From assembly GCA_008973525.1 (NCBI GenBank), contig WACJ01000526.1:1364001-1428000 (forward strand): a stretch of 64,000 nucleotides of DNA. Direction: 5' to 3'. A model generated the notes under the pieces. That model saw only the letters and a program-made list of their open reading frames with translations. It had not been told where the DNA came from and made no database searches. The stretch is from Stenopsyche tienmushanensis. Its lineage: Eukaryota; Arthropoda; Insecta; Trichoptera; Stenopsychidae. The stretch's first letter is position 1; each line of letters starts with the position of its first letter. This document shows positions 13,600 through 24,509 of the stretch, piece after piece. Made by a program: the position numbers and the translations under genes.

Positions 13600-14260
13600 C
13601 TTTGAACTGTTGTATTGGAGATACGGGGAGGTGTTCCATGATGTCCAACCATAAAACCCTCGAAGGGGGGGGGGGAGCCAACTCTACGCCCGTGGGCAAC
13701 GGTTGAACCCCTGGGGTAATGATGTGGAGTAGAGGTGCGCGAAAGTAGCCTCGTCAGTTTGCTAATCAAACGCAGCTGGTGGCCCAGCTAACATGAGTTG
13801 GGTACGCGGGTCACCCTGTGCTGAGTACCCATAAAGGGATGTGTGGAACAGCCGATTACAGTAGTTGGTGGAGACTGTATCAAAAGCTCACCACTATCTT
13901 CAACAGCCAAGGCATACAGCGGAGAACGGTTTTAGACTGTTCGAGATAGGTTATATAAAAAAAACCTTCAATCTGAGGTTGGACTCGTGGTGGCAGTCAA
14001 CTCACGATAGTATCCCTTGAATTTAGCTTCAACGTTTGTCCTTCCTCCTCCATCGTTCCTTCGGGTGCATTCAGTCTGAAGCTGTTCTTCCTGCGGAAAC
14101 CTCGCCTCTGGAGGACGCGAAGTAAACGTGGTGAGGCTCAGTGGAAGAATCAGTGGAAAGATCAGTGGAAGACCCTCTCTATGTGACTAGTCCGAGGTAA
14201 CCCAGAACAGACCATACAGCAGCGCAGGAAACGGAATCGATATTAAACGATCCTCCAATT
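13600..14260. other. GC-richer block, possible retroelement 5' region
   Basis: About 650 bp with markedly higher GC than its flanks, containing a run of G at about 13666-13676. It includes phrases such as GGTACGCGGGTCACCCTGTG and CGGAAACCTCGCCTCTGGAG. The style recalls 5' untranslated regions of insect LINEs, and an R1-type fragment lies elsewhere in the window. No RT, endonuclease or gag motif is visible in any frame, so the call is an inference. Confidence 0.3.
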
Positions 14261-14269
14261 TAGTCAGTC

Positions 14270-15440
14270 GCTGTCTGTCGTCTGTTATGTTATATTAGAG
14301 AGTGATATGTGATTAATCTTAGCCATGTGTTGCTGATAATTAAACTAACGCAATGACCACACAAGGACAAGATTTATTTTTTCTCCCAAAGCAATCAAAT
14401 TCTTTCAATATCAAGTATTATTATATCTCCATGGGAGTATTAAAAATGATTTAAGAGGAATTTTCATTATTTTTCAGATTGTATTATTTATATTTTCCTC
14501 CCTCGATTTCATCGCTCGCCCGGATCAAATTAAATTCGTGCCTTGATTAAAGACAAAACTTTTCATCAAATTTGCATTTTTTATTAGGGTCCTACGAAGA
14601 GATTACGTTATTATTTTTATTCAGTTTTTGCCCCGTCCGATTCAAAGAAATAAGCCCGAAATCAATTTCCGATGTCCGATATTAAATATTCATAAAAAAA
14701 CGTAAAGTAGGATTCTCCCTTCGCCGTCTTCCTATTTGATTTACATGGCAATGTACATTATCTTGGGTGGGGAGGGAAAGCCATTTCGGTATTTTATGTT
14801 AACAAGTACGAAAGGCTTTTTGTGTAAACGTGAATTGTTTTCCGCTTTTAAAAACTCATGTCCTCCGAGCACGCCAAAGTATTTTTTTACGCGAAGAGAA
14901 TAACTAGCTTGTTGAGTTTGGCTTTATTGTAACTGAAAGTATATTATTATACGTCGTTTTTATCACATGTACTTCACGTATGTTTTTAACTTACGAATAA
15001 AGCAGAGACTGAACTATTAGAAACATTATATAATTTAGAAAGCAATTTTCATTAAAATGTACGTAGTTATCTTACGTAGTTTTTCACCACCATTTAAGAA
15101 AGCTGCTCAGCCTTTAAAAGCATTTTAAAGTGCCTTTCAATGCATTTACCAGAATGACCCGCTGCATGAACATTCACAAATAAAACTCAAAGACTTTACA
15201 ATCATGTTGCAAATGAATGATATAGATAAAAACCACTGTAATCCTTTCTCTTGAATGAACATTAAAAATTTAAATAAATTTTATTTTTATTTTAGTCACT
15301 ATACTTCCAAGGATTGACTACATTTTCACTAACTTACGATGATTAAATATTTTAATAACTTCACTATTTTAATTTACATTGTTATCTTCTGTATATTGTT
15401 AATAGATAAATAAAACGCATTTAGAGAAAACACTATTGAT
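14270..15440. other. AT-rich stretch, no gene recognised
   Basis: No coding signature, repeat boundary or RNA gene seen between the GC-richer block and the mariner copy. Confidence 0.45.
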
Positions 15441-15454
15441 GATATAAAAATTGT

Positions 15455-15947
15455 TTCTACCCCTCGACCGTCATTATCCACGAAAAAGGTTCTCCTTTTT
15501 GTTTGGTGAAATTTTTTTAGCGTAATTCACTACGAATTATTAAAACCTGGCCAAACTGTCACAGTAGAGCTATATTGTGCACAATTAGATAGGTTAAAAG
15601 CGGAAATGCTCAAAAAGCGATCAGTGCTAGTTAACAACCAAAGAAGAATATTACAGCATGATAATGCAAAACCACACGCAGCAAGGATTATGCAGAACAA
15701 AATAAGGGAGCTGGATTTGAAAGTGCTGCAACATCCACCATATTCTCCTGATATTGCACCTTCGGACTATCATCTTTTCAAGTAATTAGAGCATTCGCTT
15801 CGTGATAAAAAATTCACTTCTGTGGAACAAGTGTGGAAATCCTACTTTTGTGGAAAACTGGCCGAATTTTACGAAATAGGCATTAAAAACCTACCTAATT
15901 TGTGGAGGACGATTATAAATAACAATGAAAATTATTTAATTGAGTAA
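15455..15947 (+). pseudogene. Mariner-family transposase, C-terminal two thirds (mariner-D)
   Basis: The reading frame runs from a PRPSLSTKKVLL-like segment through VIHYELLKPGQTVTVELY, HDNAKPHAAR, HPPYSPDIAPSDYHLF and a C-terminal NLWRTIINNNENYLIE before TAA at 15945. The second and third catalytic aspartates are the D of HDNAKPH (codon 15660-15662) and of APSDYHLF (codon 15765-15767). There are 34 residues between them, the DD34D spacing of mariner proper. The first catalytic Asp and the DNA-binding N terminus are absent. In-frame stops occur after the tryptophan near 15505 and directly after HLFK (15783). The enzyme is dead, but the frame is long and little shifted, so it is one of the better preserved mariner copies here. 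A second copy of the same family is at 29.6-29.9 kb. Confidence 0.93.
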
Positions 15948-16015
15948 TATTGTATAGCTTTTATTAAAATAAATTGGTTCTCCAAATAACAAAAAAATGA
16001 CATTTCTTTTCGCTT
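15948..16015 (+). repeat. 3' end of mariner-D with likely terminal repeat
   Basis: Downstream of the stop codon the sequence matches the reverse complement of 29655-29725, including AAATGACATTTCTTT(T/C)CGCT. Conservation beyond the coding part in both copies marks it as the element's 3' end. The exact tip is uncertain because no left end survives here. Confidence 0.55.
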
Positions 16016-16019
16016 TACT

Positions 16020-18570
16020 TCTTGCCTAATACATTGCTTAATTCAGCCAGTAAGAATCATTCTAACAATTAAAGTTATTGCTAGATTTAAATATTATTAA
16101 ATAAGTTTCATAGATCATATCAAGTACAAATTCGCAATACTATATATTAAAATAGATTTGACACATTAATATAGCTGAAGTGTTGAAAGATCACTTTGAA
16201 AAATGTGGAAAATGCAGATCCATCGGCCATAGTTGAACAACATGATCAATTCCTCCATCTCAAGGGATCCATTCAAAGTGCTCAATTTAATATGGTAGAA
16301 ATTGGCTTAAGATTAAATTTTCATTAAGTCTGGATAGTTTCGTCATGTTTTCATTATTACTGTTCAAATTTTATGATTGAGTCTCTTCTCGAGTAGATAA
16401 TCACTATTGATTCGGTACGAGTGCTCAACATCCACTCCGAAAGCACGGATCAAACATTAATTTATTAAATTGGGCAAGTCCTAGAAAATATAATAAAAAT
16501 GCTTCTGGCTATAATTTCGCGAATGTCTCCTGCAGGAGATGTACTCAAATTACGAATAATCGTGTTTTAGAAGGCTAAATATTTCTCAAAACTTGTTATT
16601 TGTCTTGAATACGAAATTAAAAGAAAAGCTTCCGTACGTGTACTCGAGTAGAGCAAATATTATATTTTTGTTTCGGTCCTTGAAAGAAACAATTTTATCA
16701 CGGTTATTTAATTTTGCAAAGCAAAAGGCATTTTTTCCTAATAATAAAGCGTCTCAATATAAAAACTTTTAACTTTGTGCTAAATTTTAATTTGAGAAAT
16801 TTTCAAATGTTGTACTTTAACGTTTTTATATATTTTTTCAAATAGTCTCAAGCGGTTCAATATAAATATACTGAAACACTAGTTAACATATTTGTCAATA
16901 GTTCCCCGTACAAAATATTTTTATAATAAATGTAAATAATCAATCAATATCTTAGAGCTTTTTAATGTGCCTTTGTACCATTATGAACCCAAACAAGCTT
17001 AATGCATATCCGGATTTAAATTATTAAAAGACCATTTGACCCTTTTGTTGTGTAGAAATATCGCCGGATTTAAACTGAAACCAATTTTGATTTATATAAT
17101 GATTTAAAAAACCCAAGGGCTTTCTAGGGAATCGATCTACTTTGCCACTACATTATCGCTTGAATAAAAAGGTATGCAAGTAAATGAGCAAAATGCAATA
17201 ATTTTTAGTCAGTGTCTCAAATCATACAATATGAATGCAATTAATCTAGTAGTTGTTATTGAAAATTAATGTTCACTAACGGCTAATTAATCACAATAAA
17301 GTTTCGCATTTAAGCAATCATTAGACCAGTAGCTTGCCTATTTTATTATATATTACACAAATACAGCAAAATCTTTTAACTAACAACTCCTATTAACAAA
17401 TGGAAAAAAGAGATGCCTAAAATAACTTTTCATAAAAGCTCAATAGTTTCTCTTCTACCGCATGAAATTTATTTATGTATTTTTTTAATAACAAAATAGT
17501 CGATGGAGTAAATTATACGTGTTAAGATCAATATAATCCTTAATTCAAAATGGAGTTATTTATTCGCCATTCCGACATATAAAATATATTTACGCTTAAT
17601 AGGAGTACGAGTCATAAAAGTTTGCTACATTGCGAAAAGTACGACAATGAAACCAAGTGAGAATGGGGTTTTCATAAAACTGGATCAGTTTTAGTTGGAC
17701 AAAGGATGTGGACAAAAATCTGTAGTGGCATTGAAAAGGATGTGTGAGAATGCTTTAATGATGTGAATTTCTGGGTAGAACAAAAATAAAAGCTTTGCGG
17801 TTGAAACACCGTGTGGGTGTTCCAACTCTCCATTACGGAACAGTTAACAGATGAAATCATCAACGGACATATATTTCAGCCCTATGCTGAAAATAATATA
17901 TTAATTCCTTTTATAAAAATTTCATTGAAATCCTGCGAATTATTATCAGTTGGGTCGTTTTGAGGACGTTTCCTTCCGACCTTTTGTGATTTATTAAATA
18001 TCTAATAGCGCTCAAAAACACAAATTTACTTTGAATTTAAAACCCAACGTGTTTCAAATACATCATGCGATATTCATTCTTGTTGCACAATCTTACCATA
18101 ATACTTTCACGGAAGGTGATGAAAATATATCGAACAACGGGACACGGGGCTTATGGATGCCGGTTGCACTTAAAGGACCTTTATGGTTGAATTTTAATAC
18201 AAGTTTACCGTTTTCATCGTTTGCTCCCGAGGATTTCTTATTAACCTACGAGCAAAAACGAGCAACGCTGTAAAGTGGTCGATCGCAGTCATGTCATAAT
18301 GATACATTCCTCATTTTATGACTGTAAAATAGCTGGACGCTCAAGGCATCGATCTTGATATGTGAACAAAATAACAACGCATAATTGGGTACGCACAAGA
18401 ACGTGAAGCATTAAAATGCAAAACACAATGCAGACAACTTCCTCTCGTTGCTCGACGGTTTTGTAAAACTTGAGTACAAACATGAAAGTGAATTCACAAT
18501 CATAAATATCTATTTAAAATCTCAACCATCTCATGTTTAGCGATTCATTTCATTAACAATCCCTCAAAAA
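16020..18570. other. AT-rich stretch, no gene recognised
   Basis: Short frames near 17672 and 18031 lack known motifs. No terminal repeats or RNA genes were found. Confidence 0.45.
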
Positions 18571-18576
18571 TATATA

Positions 18577-19090
18577 AGACCCATAAGTAATCAATTATTT
18601 AGAATTAGAACGAAAAAAAATTCTTACGATTTTATTTTAATTATTCAATCAATTATATAATTTACATTATTATTTACAACTCTTTGCCGTCTTTTAGGCA
18701 AAGTCTCAATCTCTCTTCTATAAAAAGAGGCTGACTTTGACGGAAAAATAGTTATTTAGGTGAATTTCAACTTCATTAACATTTCCAAACGTCTTATTTT
18801 CAATGGAGTGCCTAAAACTTGCAATAAATAATAATCAGACGGCGCAATATCTGGCCAATATGGTGGATGAGGTAACAGTTCCCAATTGAGTTCCCTAGTT
18901 TTTTTCCTGGGCTAATTTAGCTGCATGGGGTCTGGCATTATCATGATGCAATATCACGCCTTTTCGGTTGACGAAATGTGTATGTTTTTCTAATAAATTT
19001 GCATTTACTCTGTCTAATTGTGAGCAATAAATTTGTGCATTGATAGTTTATTCTAGTTTTAGAAACTCAAAGTGTATTATCTCATGTATT
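18577..19090 (-). pseudogene. Mariner transposase remnant, minus strand (mariner-B copy)
   Basis: On the minus strand, from about 19075 down, translation gives INAQIYCSQLDRVN, then VILHHDNARPHAAKLAQEK, then a frameshift into PPYWPDIAPSDYYLLQ, and ends with VNNNVNYIID and a stop near 18645. It then runs into a terminal repeat AATAATTGATTACTTATGGG-like sequence near 18577-18610. The C-terminal part and 3' end are the same family as 62861-63207. The N terminus and first catalytic Asp are missing, and there are stops and frameshifts, so it is inactive. Confidence 0.9.
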
Positions 19091-19099
19091 TTTCAAAGT

Positions 19100-20530
19100 G
19101 AATATCGTAAGCATTAGAAATAGCTAGTTGCAAAACGACAAAGCCATCTTTCATACTTCTTAAGCTTGAATGGGAATCATATTCTCAATATTGAAAAGTA
19201 AAATAACATGAATAAATTTAAACTCCAGGTGGCTTCTGAAATAGCCAAATTTAACGGTAAATCATTTCTCTCTTTAGGGCTAATTCAATAAAGGAGATTC
19301 CGATGCCAGACGTTACATATTTGTTGAAATAGCGTCATAAACGTCAATAGTGGAAGGACTAAAATACAAAATATATGGTAACCTGCAACACAAAGATTTT
19401 TTAAAAAATCTATCTCAAAATTATGCTTCAGGAAGTCTTAGGGCCAATATGTGTCTCAAAAACGGAACATATTTACGAAACCTTTAATAGAATTTAAATT
19501 ATTTCACTGTATTTTTTTGAGGGCTTTTATTTGAAAATATTATAATAAAGAAGTTAAGTATCTCAATTTCTATTATCGTCTTACTCCGATTATTCTATAA
19601 AAACCATCTGGAGCATCCGTCTGGGTTTTTTTTTTCTCAGAATTTAAACGTTTTATCAATTTAAAATGAAGTCCCAATTTCAGCTCGCAAGCACTCTACA
19701 AGATATTCCATGAAGTGGAAAGGAGGCTATTATTTTTCGCAGATGAGTTTTTATTTTCTATAGGGTCGCTTAATCTGAGCAATAATTTGCGAGTAATCCT
19801 CTTGGACTTTTCGTGAACAACAGCAACACTGTGGACACGAAATAAAATATTGGGTATTTTCGGAGATTATCCGCTCCGGTAATGACGGTGTAAATCAGAA
19901 CTGCGGTTGCTATGTAAGCTTGTCATGAAAATTGTTCCGTTAGCTTGTTTTTGCTCAAGTGTGACGCCTAGCGTTAATACGCACGCCCTTTTTGGGGGTG
20001 GAAGCCCTTGAATGACAGCTTCGTTATAACTTCTGAAAGGGATGATGATGCCGAATATAGTTGCAATGTCGGCCATTTTATAATAACGGAAAAAATCTTA
20101 AAATATTTTATACAGTTTAGCGTTCTAAATAGCTATAGGCAAAATTTAATGAATTCAAATTTAGAGATAACAATACTATTACAGAATTTATTTATTTCTT
20201 ATATGTAATTTGAAATTTTTGAATAGAAAATTATTTTAATAGTTCATAATGCATTATTAGGTTTTTTTCCAGATACACTTAGGTTTGTATTATTAATAAA
20301 GAGCTATATATTTAATAAACAATAATATACTCTGTAATATTAGTTATAGCCTCCCGAGGGTGAACCTCCTGAAAGAATGTGTTCCAAGTTAAATAAATAT
20401 GATTGAAAGGCAATTACGATGTCAAAAAGTTTTTTTAGGATTTCAAAAATCGTTTTATTGGATGGGAACTAGCTTCAGGCTGAAGAGATCCAGACAGTTT
20501 CCCTTACCCCGTCATTGAGCTTTTAGATGA
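19100..20530. other. AT-rich stretch, no gene recognised
   Basis: Nothing identifiable; short overlapping frames near 19867-20208 on both strands have no domain signature. Confidence 0.45.
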
Positions 20531-20665
20531 GCTTTTCGCTTTTGGATTATTGACGAGGCCACAAAAAAGGGAGAAGACGGTCTGGAGAGATTGTTAATAC
20601 GACTTCTTGGTAAAGATCACTTCTTTTACGTTGATAAAAGACTACAGTTACAAGATCGAAGAAAC

Positions 20666-20715
20666 CGAAGGGAAGAACACGTCTTCTCGCAGCTGAAACT
20701 ATCGGATGACTATTT
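20666..20715 (+). repeat. Short repeat shared with 2.29 kb and 21.71 kb
   Basis: GGGAAGAACACGTCTTCTCG then CAGCTGAAACTATCGGATGAC. The same order, diverged, is at 2288-2338 and 21711-21760. Too short to classify. Confidence 0.4.
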
Positions 20716-20719
20716 TTTT

Positions 20720-21320
20720 CTTCCGATATCATATTCAATTTTATATTAAAAAATAGCTTAATAAATAATAAAATAAGCTCGTGGTTAGAATCGCTAAACT
20801 TGCAATATTATTTTAAATAAAACAACGCCGGAAAGGTCATTTACATTACAATACCACTCTCAGCTAAGACACTTCAATGACAAGCCTCTTCCTAAAGCAT
20901 GCTAAGACCAGCTCAAAAAAGGACGGAGAAAAGACCATTTATTTCGGTTCACTCCTAAATCCTATCCCCTTCGTGCAATGCTTCTATGTTATATCCCCTG
21001 GAAAATACAGAAAAGCGTGCCTCATTCACACGTAGTCGCGTAAAAAGGGCGGCCGCGACTTAATTTTGCGATCAAATTACACAAGATTACGATATAATAC
21101 TCTCGGTTGCCTTATAAAATGGTAGATGCTCGCATTCAATCGAAGTAAATGGAAGTTCGCTGATAATAGTTTATTTCAAAATCATATTCTAATATCCTTG
21201 CTGTCTCATAACCAAACGCTGTTCCAAATTATTAGCGATCATTCTTTTTAATCTAGATCTTTATAAAAGAGAAGAAAATAAACTTCATGAAATATAAGAT
21301 GTACCGATAAAGATTTTCGT
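20720..21320. other. AT-rich stretch, no gene recognised
   Basis: No motif recognised; the 20830-21060 part is somewhat less AT-rich but interrupted in all frames. Confidence 0.4.
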
Positions 21321-21329
21321 TTTTTAAAT

Positions 21330-21680
21330 GAATGATTTGAATGCTCATATTATTACAAAATGTAATTTCCATCATTTGATATAAGCTCTCTCCATTTATC
21401 TGGTGACGTTTTAATCCTTTATTATTTCCTGCGTTATTTTCGCAATATGGGGTCGAGCATTATCATGCTGTAAAAACACTTGTCTTCGATGCACGAGAAA
21501 GGATCGTTTATTTTTTTATGTCCGCCGCTAAATGGTGAAATTATTCACAATAAAGTTTTGCCGTCACTGCTGATCCTTCAAATAACCATTGAATTTTGCG
21601 TCCATGAATAGAGTAAAAAACATATTTCTCATCTTCAGTTATTAAGTTGTCTAAAAACGGCGTTTCTTAACTTTATTAAA
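21330..21680 (-). pseudogene. Mariner-like transposase remnant, minus strand
   Basis: Minus-strand translation gives TPFLDNLITEDEKYVFYSIH, where EDEKY corresponds to the (C/G)DEKW block around the first catalytic Asp of mariners. GSAVTAKLYCE follows, then a frameshifted equivalent of VFLQHDNARP. The terminal part reads KGLKRHQINGESLYQMMEITFC. The stretch with the third catalytic Asp appears deleted and several stops are present. It belongs to a different subfamily from mariner-B and mariner-D, judged by its C-terminal wording. Confidence 0.75.
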
Positions 21681-21682
21681 CA

Positions 21683-21705
21683 CGAGAGAGAGAGAGAGAG
21701 AGAGA
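21683..21705. repeat. (GA)n microsatellite
   Basis: About eleven GA dinucleotides in an uninterrupted run at the upstream edge of the mariner remnant. Confidence 0.95.
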
Positions 21706-21710
21706 TCTGG

Positions 21711-21760
21711 CTGTGGGAAGGACGTCTTTTCGCAGTCAAGGCTATCCAACGACTTTTCAC
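21711..21760 (+). repeat. Short repeat shared with 2.29 kb and 20.66 kb
   Basis: GGGAAGGACGTCTTTTCGCA followed by GTCAAGGCTATCCAACGACTTTT matches the other two copies with several differences. Confidence 0.35.
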
Positions 21761-21764
21761 GACT

Positions 21765-23085
21765 CCCGTCTTCTACACGTCATCGCCGAACGGACAACAG
21801 TGTACGCGCAATAAGCGATCGGGGTCTGAATATATGCCCAACATTTAACTTATCACGTGAATCCACTTTATCTATGTACAAATAATATGTAAAAATAGTA
21901 TTGAGAGCTTCGTCAGTAAAACCCTAGGTTTATATTTTTACTGTATCTCATTCAATTTTTAAGCGATATTTCATACTGCATTGTTAGGGTTCAGGTGTAT
22001 AATGTATGAGTTCAATGGGTTCAACATTCGACACTTAGCATGATCGATAAAGTGCTTTATGTACGCAACAAGTATTTGCGTACACGCTATGAGCTGCAAA
22101 AATCCCATTTTATACATCAATAGAAGTAATATTAATGATTTCGAAGTATAAATTTAGTAAAAAAAAGGCTGTCCAATTTTTGCGTTAGCTTTCAAATGAC
22201 CATTTCCCCCATACATTTTAATTAGACTCACTCGTTCAAGCTAAAAAAAAGTTAATTGTGGGGTGATATTTTCATTAATTTGTATTTTAGTAGATGTTAC
22301 ATTATATAATAAAATACGAAATAAATTTATATGAAATAATTGATGAATATAGATTTGCCATTTTTCTCCGTGTATTTCGATTATCTTTCGGATATTTATT
22401 CAGAATGTTTACCCAATTTTTGTCAGATAGATTATTTTCGGAATGTGAATCGATTATTAGTCCAGAAACCTGATTCATTCATTGTAAACGAAAACTTGGT
22501 AATTAAATAATGTATCACTTGGTATGATAATATTTGAGATAAATGTGTATTGAAAACCAATAGTTTCGTCCTATATACTTAGACGTTTGTGCTTTTCAGA
22601 CATTTCTTAAGAATGACGAGATTGTATCTCTTATTTTTCCGAGCTCTTTCACAGATTGACGAACGTAAAACTGTCGATTCGATTGTTGCTTCTGTTAACG
22701 ATTACATTTTGAAGCACTTTCTTTTTGTGGCGTAGAAAATCTTTTCATGAAATCTTCAGAATTTCGCTCCCCTTTTGTGCTATTTCACGCTACGCTTTAT
22801 TCAAATTCAAAGGAAAAAAATGGGTCATTTAAATATAATACTATTTTTCAATAATTAAGACGTATGAATTTTCATGAAAAATATTCATGCAAAAAATCTT
22901 GTCAAACTAAAAAAGGTTATTTAGGAGGTAAGGTTATAAGGGCTCCTGAAGTCGGGGTATTTTTTTTGTTTGTTTCGAAATTAGTATACCTAGCGTGTAG
23001 AGAGAATTCTAACAGTCTTTTTTAACAGTTTTTTTGATTCTGTGTACTTGTCGGCCATTTTGTTCAGTCACAGTAAATTCTTCCG
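21765..23085. other. AT-rich stretch, no gene recognised
   Basis: No recognised features apart from a small hairpin GTACGCAA..TTGCGTAC near 22060-22084. The last 100 bases are probably the 5' flank of the mariner-like frame that starts at 23086. Confidence 0.4.
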
Positions 23086-23169
23086 ATGGAGAGGTCATCA
23101 TGCACTCCCGCCTTGAATCTTGCGCGTTTGACTTTGCAGAACAGTACCGCCGCGAATATCCATTGGAAG
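23086..23169 (+). pseudogene. SETMAR-like mariner transposase, N-terminal piece (mariner-C), before hAT insertion
   Basis: An ATG at 23086 opens 28 codons without a stop, ending in STAANIHWK at 23169, exactly where the hAT target duplication begins. The residues AAxIHxx(L)VEVYG, completed after the insertion, are the first helix-turn-helix region of mariner transposases of the type domesticated in SETMAR. The frame resumes in phase at 23958. The wording before AANIH is diverged from the family, so the exact start is uncertain. Confidence 0.7.
23162..23169 (+). repeat. Left 8-bp target duplication of hAT element
   Basis: ATTGGAAG directly precedes the TAGGGGTCCCAA terminus and is repeated exactly at 23950-23957. 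Eight-base duplications are characteristic of hAT transposition. Confidence 0.92.
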
Positions 23170-23949
23170 TAGGGGTCCCAAATATTCGTAAAATCAATTA
23201 TTCGAATATCGAATGTGAAATTGGTAAAATATTCGAATATTCGAGTATTCGAATATTTTATATATGTAGACGAGGGTGATTCAAATATGACCCGGAATTT
23301 TTCATTAGTGTTATTATATAAAAATGTAAATGGAGCATCTTATTTTTATATAAAGTTCCCTTCATTAGAAATAAATGTATTCCCTCAGGAAGGAAGGTTC
23401 TTGATTCCATCACACAAAGAGGGCGAGAAGTATCATCCTCTGTTGCGCAACGCGTTTTCACGTAGACAAAGGCTAGAAATCAAGAGAAATTTTGAGGTTT
23501 TTGGTTTCAGCGAAATAAAAATGATCAGAATTTAATTTACTTTTCAGCAATACATATTTTAAAAAAAGTGCATTGAACGTTCTACTTTTAAGCTTGACCG
23601 TATTTTCATTTTTATTGAGCCTGCTGTTGAAAAAACCCTCTCAGTTGTCATTGACTTTGGTTTTATCGACAGTATCTAAAATATCACACTTTTTTGGCAT
23701 GATCGATATTTTTGAATAGTTTTTTAATAAACTTTACACAAATTCAATAAAATAATTTCAATAAACTTGGCACTTTTTTGCATTTCTTTGTTGCTATTTC
23801 GATTGGCAGAAGAACATCGAGCAATTTTCTTAAAAAATATATAACGAATAATATTCGATTAATTTTACAAATATTCGAATATACGAATATTGGAAAACGG
23901 GCAAATATATTCGAATATCGAATATTCGAATATTCGATTGGGACCCCTA
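23170..23949 (+). mobile_element. Non-autonomous hAT element, 780 bp
   Basis: The element begins TAGGGGTCCCAA and ends TTGGGACCCCTA, a perfect 12-bp terminal inverted repeat flanked by the exact 8-bp duplication ATTGGAAG. Both ends carry subterminal ATTCGAATATTCG units in opposite orientation (around 23200-23255 and 23870-23935), which could serve as transposase-binding sites. No hAT transposase frame is present, so it is non-autonomous. An internal segment from about 23266 is a mariner-A end. A partial relative with the same internal structure lies at 2362-2850. Confidence 0.93.
23266..23475 (+). mobile_element. Mariner-A 5' fragment embedded in the hAT element
   Basis: ACGAGGGTGATTCAAATATG and the following ACCCGGAATTTTT match the left terminus of the mariner-A element at 53198. 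Downstream parts (GGAGCATCTT, TCCATCACACAAAGAGGGCGAGAAGTA, CGCGTTTTCACGTA) match 53270-53400 in order. No matching right terminus was found, so the insertion is truncated or deleted. Confidence 0.75.
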
Positions 23950-23957
23950 ATTGGAAG
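23950..23957 (+). repeat. Right 8-bp target duplication of hAT element
   Basis: ATTGGAAG, identical to 23162-23169. Confidence 0.92.
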
Positions 23958-24025
23958 CTCGTAGAAGTTTATGGTAGTGATGTGATGAGTCGATAACATG
24001 TAACAAAATGGGTTAGGTTGTTCAG
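23958..24025 (+). pseudogene. Mariner-C transposase frame resumed after hAT insertion
   Basis: Directly after the duplication the frame continues LVEVYGSDVMSR, a stop, then HVTKWVRLFREG. This is the well-known order EVYGxxVMSRQxVxKWxxxFxxG of mariner N termini, with the Gln codon mutated to TAA. After the second block the similarity fades. The pieces at 23086-23169 and here read as one N-terminal domain split by the hAT element. Confidence 0.85.
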
Positions 24026-24283
24026 AGAAGGCTTCTTTTCAAGTTCAGAGAACTTGAAAAGAATCGGCGTTCCGCCTACAAAAATGTCTCGATCTCGACG
24101 GGAATAACGTTGAAAAATAGTTCAATACGTTTATGTAAGTATCTTGTGAATTTCAATTAAACACAAGCATTTTTTGAGCCTACGTAAAATTTTGTGACCT
24201 TACTTTCTGATTGACCCTCATATTTTTCAAAACGAACTTTCAATACATTAATTTGAATTTTCACTCATGTAAACCGGTTTTTA

Positions 24284-24500
24284 TAAAAAGCAAAACCTTG
24301 ACACAATACATAATTAAAGATACAAATGATCAGAATACCCTTTTTAAGCCAAATTAATTCATGAAATGTCTATTTTGCAAAGAAAAGCCTCAACACCTTC
24401 TTAGCCTAAGACCTTCTTAGCAAAGAAAACACAGGTCGAACATTAAAAATATTCTTTTAAAAACCAAAACCTTAACACATTACATAATTAAAGACACAAA
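24284..24500 (+). repeat. Local imperfect direct duplication
   Basis: A segment of about 40 bp at 24284-24325, AAAACCTTGACACAATACAT then AATTAAAGATACAAA, is repeated at about 24458-24500 with a few changes. The spacing is roughly 175 bp. The intervening sequence contains a smaller doubling of CCTTCTTAGC near 24400-24420. Confidence 0.6.
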
Positions 24501-24509
24501 ATTATTAGT

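Noticed and set aside
13666..13676. G-run as a quadruplex regulatory site.
   Set aside because: A single homopolymer run without further nearby G tracts in proper spacing; insufficient support.
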